Shown one piece after another: positions 33,927-44,938 of a stretch of DNA of 44,938 bases. The stretch lies in the NCBI GenBank assembly GCA_016098155.1, contig JAAAJB010000277.1, positions 1 to 44,938 on the forward strand, written 5' to 3'. Origin of the DNA: Actinomortierella ambigua (Eukaryota > Mortierellomycota > Mortierellomycetes > Mortierellales > Mortierellaceae). Positions within the stretch are counted from its first letter, which is position 1. The number at the start of each line of letters is the position of its first letter. The notes beneath the pieces were generated by a model. The model saw only the letters and a program-made list of their open reading frames with translations. It was not told the DNA's origin and searched no databases. Both the position numbers and the translations under genes were made by a program.

Positions 33927-33966
33927 GTACGGTACAGCACAGTACAGTACAGTACAGTACAGTACA
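33927..33966. repeat. (AGTAC)n pentanucleotide repeat
   Basis: Five perfect agtac units flanked by ggtac and gcac variants. It is the only pentamer array seen in the window and differs from the surrounding CT/GA repeats. Confidence 0.9.
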
Positions 33967-34964
33967 AATGACGATGGAGAGAAAAAAAAGGCGAAAACGT
34001 GGGTTTTCTTTCTCTACTTTCTTGTGCAAACCATCTAGAGCACAAGCTTTTTTTTTTTTCAGTCTGCGCTTCTCGCTACGTCGAGTTGTGGTGAGCAAGA
34101 TTTCCCATCTCGTCATTGCCTCAACAAGGTTTGACCATGCGGGCGGGATGTAGAAAGTTGCTTTCAAACTTTACGTGGCTGCACTCAAAAGAGAGAGAGA
34201 GTGAGTGAGAGTGAGAGTGAGAGAGTGAGGAGAGAAAGACAGAGGGAAGGAAAAAGCAATCCGATACATGCCACTGTGTCTGGACCAATGGGCTGTTTGG
34301 ATCCGATGCATTGCCATGCACCTTCTCTCGCTTTCTTTTAACCGTCCATGATCCGAAAATTCTGATCCAGTAAGCAGCACAGCATTGCAGTGTTATTCAC
34401 CACCTACGCAGCTCTTGGATCTTTATGGCATGTGGCCACAACTTGGGCTGGCTACTGAAAGTGAACCAACAAGTCAAATAAAACATGCCATAGAATCCAC
34501 TGACCACTCGCCACGGAGGAATCTGTTGTAGCTCTTGTTGCTGTTGCTGTTGTTGTTGGGACATTTTTTTTTATATATTCTTGGTGTGTGTTGGTTTAAC
34601 AACAGGGTCTATCGGTGCCCTCCTATGCTTCTTCTGACCCCATCCGATAGTCCTCCGTGCCAATTGGGTCATGAGATTCCCGTCGATTTGGAGACATGAT
34701 CGATCTGCTGGAGAGGAAAGCACAACCCATGTGTTTTTGTATGTCACTGCCACGTTTGGTTGGCGCGTGGGTGAAAGTATCCCGTCTCGTCTCTCGACCT
34801 TCTTCCTTTTCCCTCTGTCGCTGTCTCCTTCTCTCCTGATGTCAACGGACGGAGTCAAGGTGGTACATGTACTCTCTGTATCCTTGTGTGACTACCCATG
34901 GTCACGTTGTATCATGGTAACCTTCCTTCTCATTCCCATCTCGTTTAGTCTACCCAAACCTTGG

Positions 34965-34967
<3 letters not shown>

Positions 34968-35009
<42 letters not shown>
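34968..35009. repeat. (CT)n microsatellite
   Basis: About 20 uninterrupted ct units. Confidence 0.95.
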
Positions 35010-35012
<3 letters not shown>

Positions 35013-36940
35013 TTGTTGCCAATAACAGCAGGTTGTTGTTGTTGGCCTGTTTCTTGTGGGTAGGTGTAACTGGTATCCTCCTCGAATCCTTTTCTCCCTA
35101 TCTATATCTCCATGTTCACTACCTCCTCCTCCTTTCCTCCTTCCTCCCCCCTCCTCCCCTTTCTCTTGTTTGTCTACAATTCACCTTTGTGTTGTTGGTG
35201 TCGTACATACACCTCTGGAGAAAGCCCTTTACTGCCCTGTGGTCTAGTCTCTAAAACCATATTCAACTTGTTGTTTGCGCCTCCATCTACAATCCTCATC
35301 TCGGCCCATCGCTTTAAACACGGGTTAGCTGAGCTCGACATCCTGTTACTCGCAGGATTCCTTCCTCACCACCACCGAATACAAAAACCTATCCTCAAGA
35401 CCCTGTCACCTTTTTTTTTTCTAGCTTGTTTTACTCCGCTCTCAGAAACCTCCCTCTCTGTTCTCTTTGCGTAAGTTCAGTAGTGTTCAGAGGAATCTCC
35501 ATCCTGCCCCCCCGCAACCTATTCCTCCTCCTCCGTTTAAGGTCCTTCCGTCCAAGTGTAACGAAACAGGTGCGCTTCACCTTATTTAGAAAGCATCGTC
35601 CAAGAAACTGTGGTCCTTCCGTTTCCAGCTTCCCTCTACCTATAACTACCAACTTCTTCACCTCCTTTCCTCGTCTAATCGTTTCTTGTTTTCCTCCACA
35701 AAGCTTTTATTTGTTTTTTTTTTCCTTTGCTTACCTCCCCCACCCCGCCTCTCCCTGCTGGTTTAACCTCAGTCTCATTGTGTGTGATCCTCATTGCTCT
35801 TTTTGCTACATCCCCTTGAGCCCCTCACCCTCGACGACGTGGTTGCTCTTCTCTTCTTCTTTTTCTTCTTCCTCGTTCCCCTTCCCCCTCCCTCCCTTTG
35901 CATTTTGGCAACCACTCTACGTGGCTGTACTTTGGACCCTTTTGTTGATCCACCCATTGCTACTCGTTTCACCTGCCACTTTTGTCAAACACGCAGGCAC
36001 CAAAAGCTTTTTATTTATTATTGCGCTTGAACCTGGTTTTCAATTGCGTTTTTCCCTTACCTTTCTTCTTGCTTGTCCATCCTTGAACCGAACGGTACGA
36101 TCTACCACCTCGTCCTCGCTCCCTTCCGTTCCTCCATCCTCCCTCAGCACCCATTATTATCTCCTGTGGTCCAACGATCCTGATCTTTCTGCGCCCTAAT
36201 CAGACACTCCTGTTTTGATTGATTCCTGTTCTCTGTGAGTGAACGTGGGCGTTGTTGTCTTGCGTGAATGATTTGGAGGGGAGGAAGCCACGAAGAAAAA
36301 AAACCTGTTGGAACTGCTACTCAGAACCAGGGCACTCGGGAGGGTTCTGGAACCAGCGATCAGCAACATTGGAATGTCGGCCTTCTTTCAACGCCATCTT
36401 TGTTAGGATGGCGGAGTACATGGCAACTGTGGAGAGGGAGAGAGGAGGAGGGGGGTTGAGAAAAGGACTTTTTTTTTCGATTGAGGACAGAAATTGACCA
36501 CAACAGCAACAACAAACACACATCGACAAGAACAATAAGGATCTTCCTCTCTCCACAGCTGCAATAGGCGCACTCTATGCTTTACGGTTGTGGAAACATG
36601 TCATGCCAATATTTGTAGGCCGTATATCATCCTCTCTCTTTCTTCCTCGTTTCCTCTCCTTTTTTTTTCTTCTTACTCTTCCCTCTCTTTTTTCCTCCAG
36701 TTCATCGTCCTTCCCTCCCCCTCTTCCATCCTTTCCTCCACAACCCACCCTAAAAAGTCCTCGCCTTTTTAGCTAACTCTCTTCCCCATTTTCCTATCCT
36801 CCTTCCACTCTTCTCCTCTGTAGGCGAGAGCTACGGCGCGCTAAAAACCAAGCCCTTCACGTCATTTTCCTGTCCTTGATTTACCGATTTTCACCTCCAC
36901 GCACCAGCTAGCTAACCAGCCAACCAGCCAACCAACCACA

Positions 36941-38112
36941 ATGGCCATGACATCCACCAGCGAACGCCCTGTGCCCTACGTCTTTTATGATGGCGAGGAA
37001 ACAGACGATATGACCCCTGCCCGGTTGATCTCCCCAAGCAGGGCCGTCGCCTTTGTCTACTACGATGGCGACAGCGACAGCGAAAAGACGCCCGCCACCC
37101 CTCGCCAGAGCCCTTTCGGCCGCAAGACTGCCCTCCAGAAACTCGCTTGTGGTACGTTGAAGTGATGCTATTCAGTGACCTCTCCATCCCCCCCTATCCC
37201 ATTCCACCAGTGTTCACAAAACTGTATGCTGTTTGTTTCAACCTCTGCTGTTACACCCACACCTCCCTCTGTACTCTATCCTTCCTATCCGACACCCAGC
37301 ATGTACACCCCCCCCCCTTTGTTGGCCTCATGAGCCATGGACTTGTGTCTTGTTTTTTATGTATATTTATATTCTTTGTTTTGCTAATCTGCGTGTACAA
37401 GCACAAATCTTGGCAAGGATGATGCCGCGGGAGTGGAGTACGAGTGTAGCACGACCGAGGAAACAAAAACGCATCTCAATGGTGGAGAAGATGTGGGGGG
37501 GGGGAGAGGTGGGATGGATGGAGAGAAGAGTACAAGGGTAGCATTGTTGCAATGAGAAGTGCACAATGGTCGAGTCGAGATCTGGTCCCTCTCCCACCTC
37601 ACCTCCTATTGCCCGCTCTTCTCAACCTGCCCTTACCCTATCCTTCCCTATCCCCTCTAGACTTGGCCTCCTTGTGCCCTGTGCCCTTGTCTCCCTTCCT
37701 TTGGCCCTTTTTTTTTCTTTCTTTCTCTCTTTCCTTCTCCTCTTTTCATCGCATCCCTCCCTGTCTTTCCATGTCATTGTCCTTTGCCCTGTCATCGCAA
37801 AAGCACCTTGATGCTGCTCCCTCAACTCCCCTCCCTCCTCTCCCCTATCCCTGCGTTCGGGTTAGCGATTCCCTTTGACCATTTTTTGTTGCGGGCTCAA
37901 CTCGCAATGGCTCATAATCATCAGCAAAAGGCGCAAAAACAAACCAATACCACCAATGTTGCACGCAACGTTTGGATTATTGGACACACTACATTCTATT
38001 GGACCACAGCTTGGACTGCGTACCTTGTGTACCTATAAGCTACAACCCAATGCAACACCATTGTGGAAAAGAGTAGACACTGCGCTTTTCCACCCCCACA
38101 TTCAGAGGCTAA

Positions 38113-38151
<39 letters not shown>

Positions 38152-39743
38152 TCTGTGCCCCCCCCCTTCGCTATCCAGGGCTGTGCTTTAACCCAGTCAA
38201 GACGGCATCAACCGACTACCACGACCTTGTTCATACACCGGGAGATGAGTTGGAGGCAGCTGCGGAAGGCGAGAACCCATACTTTCTGACCACAGAGGAC
38301 ATTCAAGCAGCCGGCATCGAGGCAGAGCAGGCTCTAGTTGTTCCAAGAGGAGCCCCCGTTTTTGAGGTCACGGTCGAAGAAACGCTACATGATGATGCAT
38401 CCGTGGCCTTTGCAGCATACGCGGCGGCACTAGAGTCTGAGGAGGACGAAGACGATGTCAAGGTCGATGCAGTAGTCACAGCAGAGGCAACTGAGGAATC
38501 CACAGCACTATCTGCACCATCCACACCAGCCTCGGTCCGAATCTCGCCTTCACCCTCCAGCTCGGTGGCACTGTCGACCACAGTAGCTGCTGGAGCACAT
38601 GTTCCTGTGGTGACCACCAGCCACTCCAACACCTCTGTGCAGACAGCTAGCTCCACATCCACAACGACAGGAGCTGCCACCACTGCCACGACCAGCACAC
38701 CTACATCATCGGCTACAAGCTCACCCAAACAAACTGTGGCGTCATCGGCGCCCAGCTCGCCATCACCGCTGATTGACCGCCTCAACAAGTTTAAGAAGAT
38801 GCTCAACACTCGCTCGCCGTCATCCTCCTTCAAGGTTGACTCGCTGCAGGTGTCTGAGCCTGTAGATATTGTCGCGCCAGCTCTTGCCCCCAACACCAAG
38901 GAGACGGTTTCGCATCGCGATGTAAAGGTCCAGATCCGCCCTGCGACCACCACTACCACCCGCACCGAGGATTTGGATGCGACACCGGCAAAGACGACCA
39001 CAACCACCACCACGACCACAACCACAAAGATCGATGGAGGTGAGACTATTGTGCGCATCGTCAAAGAGCGACACAGTGTCGAGCGTCTTGACACACCCTT
39101 GTTGCTTGGTAGCAGCGTCTCCTCGTCCGAGGACATGAAGCCCGATGAGGTTTCACTTTTGTCCTCGACCGCTCCCTCGTCGCTCCCTGTTGAATGGACT
39201 CGCCAATCAACACCAGCGCCAGTGATGACTACTTTTGCACAAGTCCCACCCTTGCCAGCAACAGAGGACATGGCACTTGCAGGAACGCCACCGTCCCAGT
39301 CCTCGGTGCACCCCTTGGATGCCCCGGCCCCCAAGAAGGAGCAATGGTACCGTCGACCGCTTGAAATCCGCAAGGGCAGCAAGCACAAGAGCTCCGCGGT
39401 CGGTAGCGACAACAACAGCGGAGGAAAACAGCAGCAACAGCAGCAGCAGCAGCAGCAGCAAAAGTCGGTTCCCATCAACAAAGCTAAGCGGACATCCTCG
39501 ACGATGAGCTCCACCACAGCCGAAGGCGCGAGCGAGCCTGGATCACTGACGTCGATTCACGAACACATGGTGCAGGCTGCACCACCACCGGAGGAGAAGT
39601 CCACGAGGCGCAAGTCGGTGATGAAGAAGATTGGAAAGATCCTCAACCACACCACCAAGCGAAGGCAGGGAAGCATGGTCCTCGAAGGCACCGCCAACTT
39701 TTCAGAGGAGCCCCAGAGCATGGACCGTCGGTCGAGCTTTTAG
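36941..39743 (+). CDS. Unidentified low-complexity protein with a doublet Y-[FY]-Y-D-G motif
   Basis: Two exons, 36941-37151 and 38179-39743, joined across a 1027-base GT-AG intron in phase 1, giving 591 residues. The start follows a CA-rich leader (accaaccacaATGG). The N-terminal 90 residues look conserved in style: VPYVFYDGEETDD and AFVYYDGDSDSEKT are two copies of one short motif. SPFGRKTALQKLACG then crosses the intron into LCFNPVKTASTDYHDLVHTP. The middle is Ser/Thr/Ala-rich with acidic patches, a DRLNKFKKMLNTRSPSSS segment and a 12-residue poly-Q near 487-498. The C-terminal part has a basic patch, RRKSVMKKIGKILNHTTKRR, which could bind membrane or nucleic acid. No enzyme motif, signal peptide or membrane helix was seen. 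I do not recognise the family. It could be a fungal cell-cortex or signalling scaffold, but that is a guess. Confidence 0.7.
38115..38146. repeat. (CT)n tract near the 3' end of the intron
   Basis: About 14 ct units, 30 bases before the acceptor at 38178. It probably doubles as the polypyrimidine tract. Confidence 0.9.
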
Positions 39744-42653
<2,910 letters not shown>

Positions 42654-43150
42654 ATGCTCTCGGTGTATGAATACAGACTGATTTAAAAAAATCACGCCGA
42701 TGTGGGACGTGACACTCAGTCACCAAAACGAATACCAACGGATTCCTTCAAACGACGACCCATTGGTACAATGTGCGTGTGCAACAGTGGCATTCATTGC
42801 CTTTGCAACACCAACTGGTCTGAGCTTAGCCAGCGGACGGGGACTGTCGATCATATTCATTCGTGTACATCTGTTTCTCCTTCACTCACACACACACTCT
42901 CCTCCCATGCACCAGAAATTATGTTCAGACAAAACATAAAAGTTTTTATATTACTCGAGTAAAAAAGAAATTGCAGGCCCAGCAAACAAAAGAATAACTG
43001 GACAAACGAAGCGCTTCTGAAGAGAAATGAAAAGAAAATGCTGATGCGAAGAATGGGGGGCGGATGTGTAGTTGGGTCATGACTTTTGGGGTAGAGGGAT
43101 GGAGATGTAAGGGTAGTAAAAAAAAAAAAAAAAAAAGAAAAAAAAATTAA
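42654..43150. other. Region downstream of SelO
   Basis: Holds the SelO 3' end. A poly-A stretch of about 19 lies at 43118-43136. No gene recognised. Confidence 0.5.
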
Positions 43151-43800
43151 ATGACCATTACAGGTCATCCTCAGAGTCAGAGACCTCCTCACCACGCTTT
43201 CTTGGCAGCAGTACCGACGCTTCTGCTTCTCCTTGAGGCTTCTCGCGAGTCCTACTTGCGGGTGGACTTGACCTTCTCGGCGTTACCAAGAGCATCGATT
43301 TACGGGTCTTCCTCCTCCTTCATGGCAAATCTTCTCCGAAGCACGCACGCATAGTGTAGTTACTGGCCGGGTGACTGTGAGCTCACCAGCGTTGGCCGAA
43401 CCCAGCGCTCGACGCAGACAAAAGAGTCGGTGAACTCTGCGGTTGTGAGAGATAATGCACACTACCCACACGCCGTACTCCTTGATAGCGCCCCTCGACA
43501 GAGCACCCAAGCGAGTCACGATCCAAGTAGTTTGGTGGACTCGTCCAGGTACCAGAATGTTGGGGAGGGGGTGCTCAACCACATGGCGGCGGGCAAGGAC
43601 GACCCTTGACCTTCTGACCACGAAACAGACCATTGACGCGGTTGCGGATGGGCAAAACTTGGGCATCGAGACCCCATGTCACCCAGGTGCTTTTCTCGAA
43701 CCTCAAACAGTGGTCAGAGCAAAGCGGTTCTCCTTGTAGATACGGCCACTCCTCTGCACCTTGTACGTAAACGAGCGCTATTTTACGCCCGAGCCATTGT
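43150..43800 (-). pseudogene. Possible degenerate coding remnant, family not recognised
   Basis: The minus strand translates in pieces that look protein-like but switch frame and cross stops. Pieces include RGQKVKGRP near the 5' side, TRLGALSRGAIKEYGVWVV and RLFCLRRALGSANAGEL in the middle. Near the 3' side come RRRFAMKEEEDP (then a stop) and DALGNAEKVKSTRK, while another frame ends GEEVSDSEDDL with a stop. Base composition is also less repetitive than its surroundings. This could be an old pseudogene or a gene with introns that I failed to resolve. No family was assigned, and chance cannot be excluded. Confidence 0.3.
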
Positions 43801-44938
43801 GATGACTTGCGTCGATTTAAAAAATGGACCGTGAATCATGTGTGCGACCGACGCGCGGCCACGTCAGCTGTTAGGTTTGGTTGAAAGTTGCCCACATGGA
43901 CGAAGTGGATTGAAACCAGATGTGCATCTAACACGCCAACAAAAAACCAGAAAAATTCAAACGAGTGTGTTGTATATATTTGACATAGACGAACAACTAG
44001 AGCGTCGAAGGTATACACCCCCCCTCCCACTTCAGATGAAATATCAGAGATAAAGCAAGAGTCATCAGCGCACGACACAGCAGGGCTTTTACACCGGCGG
44101 CTAGACCTCAGAATCAAATTAGCCTCCAGCAGACAGCGGCATTCGATAGGGCGTGGACCAAGGAATCGATTGGTGTATGGCGGACGGTGCTACGATGTCT
44201 GTGCGTGGAGAAAAGCGGAAAAGAGTGCAGGCACGATGGACAGGATGGACTAGCAAAAGAAAAGGGAAAAGAAACAAAAAAGAAAGAAAAAAAAACAGCA
44301 ACTACAACAACAACGACGCAGCAGGACATTGTCTGTTGCAGACTCGACACAGCACATCGAGGAGCAACGACCACAACCAATGCCACCACTCACTGGCTCT
44401 CTGCTGTTGCGTGCGTCATTAGAGGTCCGAACAATGGTCCAGCAAGTGTCGTGTTGTGCGTCGGTCATCGCGCCGCTTGCAGCTACCATAGGTGGCAGCG
44501 TTGGTAGGTCGAGGACCACAGAGTAGACCCTAGAATCGTGAGTCCAGAGTAGAGCATCGAGTCATCAGTCCAGAGTAGAGCATAGAACCGTCAGCCCTGG
44601 GCGATATCCCCCACCCACGATGTCGATCTTGGCAATGTCAAACCGGCTTTGATATACGCGTTGGCTTAATTTAATTTGCCTTTTTTTAAATGAAAGTCAC
44701 GGGTGAAGTGAATGACCAAAGAGTGGCGAAGAGTCAATTCTCTTCTTCTTCTTCGCATTCCACCCTCCACACTTGACCTTCCACCTTCCACACACAACAC
44801 ACAACTCAGGTAGGTGCTTTATAAGACGGCGGGCAGAGTTGTGGGCGCCGCGCGATGGCATTCTCATGCGTGCATGACTTCTCTCGAGTAGGCCTGTGTC
44901 GCCCGGCCTTCCTGGTGGGAGGGCCTCTTCAATGGGCA
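43801..44938. other. Right-edge region without a recognised gene
   Basis: Open frames are short. A tandem repeat lies at 44537-44600. A TATA-like tttataag is present at 44818-44825, which could belong to a gene starting beyond the right edge, but no start codon context was convincing. Confidence 0.4.
44537..44600. repeat. Short tandem repeat with an approximately 28-base unit
   Basis: Two adjacent copies of a unit containing agtccagagtagagcat, each followed by a diverged end (cgagtca and agaaccg). A third, partial start follows. Confidence 0.75.

Larger units (their letters stand above)
28717..36940. other. 8.2 kb gene-free, microsatellite-rich region between divergent genes
   Basis: This lies between the start codons of casein kinase I (leftward) and the Y-D-G protein gene (rightward). 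The + strand is GA-rich from about 28.9 to 31.7 kb, then CT-rich from about 32.2 to 36.9 kb, with a poly-C tract at the change. On the sense strand of each gene the upstream DNA is therefore pyrimidine-rich. Open frames up to about 350 codons occur but translate to Ser/Leu/Phe/Pro or Arg/Glu/Lys repeats with overlapping equivalents in other frames. No coding exon, tRNA or rRNA was recognised. It should contain two promoters and 5' leaders; noncoding transcripts cannot be excluded. Confidence 0.6.

Noticed and set aside
35426..36199. Plus-strand open frame of 257 codons rich in Phe, Ser and Leu
   Set aside because: Pyrimidine-rich DNA makes few stop codons on this strand. The sequence has no domain or convincing membrane pattern beyond composition.
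36252..36497. Short plus frame with CWNCYSEPGH, resembling a zinc knuckle
   Set aside because: The fourth ligand is missing (Trp instead of Cys), the frame is only 81 codons, and no gag or transposase sequence surrounds it.
37875..38178. Extension of the Y-D-G protein's second exon upstream to an ATG at 37875
   Set aside because: The extension crosses the CT tract that looks like a polypyrimidine tract. The splice from 37151 to 38179 gives a better continuous protein with a good start context.
38303..39517. Antisense open frame of 404 codons
   Set aside because: It mirrors the Ser/Thr/Ala-rich coding exon on the plus strand. Its Val/Cys/Leu-rich translation is the complement of those repeats and has no motif.

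Overview
This is eukaryotic, almost certainly fungal, nuclear DNA. It has spliced genes with short GT-AG introns and occasional GC-AG introns, long low-complexity serine/threonine/glutamine tracts inside proteins, and very abundant GA/CT microsatellites. Typical eukaryotic genes are present: an INCENP-like chromosomal passenger protein, NudC, a CLN3/battenin homologue, a YCK-type casein kinase I and a cysteine form of SelO. A TKL-like kinase fused to about 20 Sel1 repeats and a small family of STELLO-like (DUF288) glycosyltransferases point to an early-diverging filamentous fungus such as Mortierellomycotina or a relative. That placement is inference from gene content, not a measured phylogeny.

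Layout. From 1 to 14.1 kb, three same-orientation copies of one STELLO-like gene lie on the minus strand: copy 1 (539 to the left edge, 5' part only), copy 2 (5784-3063) and copy 3 (14090-11215). A decayed PIF1/Helitron-type helicase relic (about 1.9-2.6 kb) lies between copies 1 and 2. A kinase-Sel1 gene (10788-7376, minus) lies between copies 2 and 3. From 15.2 to 20.6 kb, an INCENP-like gene (minus) and NudC (plus) diverge from a shared spacer of about 0.3 kb. From 21.2 to 28.7 kb, CLN3 (plus) and casein kinase I (minus) converge.

From 28.7 to 36.9 kb there is an 8.2 kb gene-free stretch. It is purine-rich on the + strand up to a poly-C tract near 31.7 kb and pyrimidine-rich after it. From 36.9 to 42.7 kb, an unidentified low-complexity protein carrying a doublet Y-[FY]-Y-D-G motif and then SelO lie on the plus strand. 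The last 2.3 kb hold no intact gene, only a possible degenerate minus-strand coding remnant and a short tandem repeat.

How the genes relate. This is an ordinary fungal chromosome segment of independently transcribed genes. The only obvious functional pairing is INCENP/NudC, both linked in other organisms to mitosis and the microtubule system. The STELLO-like array is the dynamic part. Copies 1 and 2 share upstream flank. Copies 2 and 3 are nearly identical in exon 2, intron 4 and the start of exon 5 but clearly different towards the C terminus, which suggests partial homogenisation. Copy 3 has lost a canonical splice donor.

Exon coordinates were worked out by hand from reading-frame continuity, splice signals and remembered family features. 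No alignment or database search was run.
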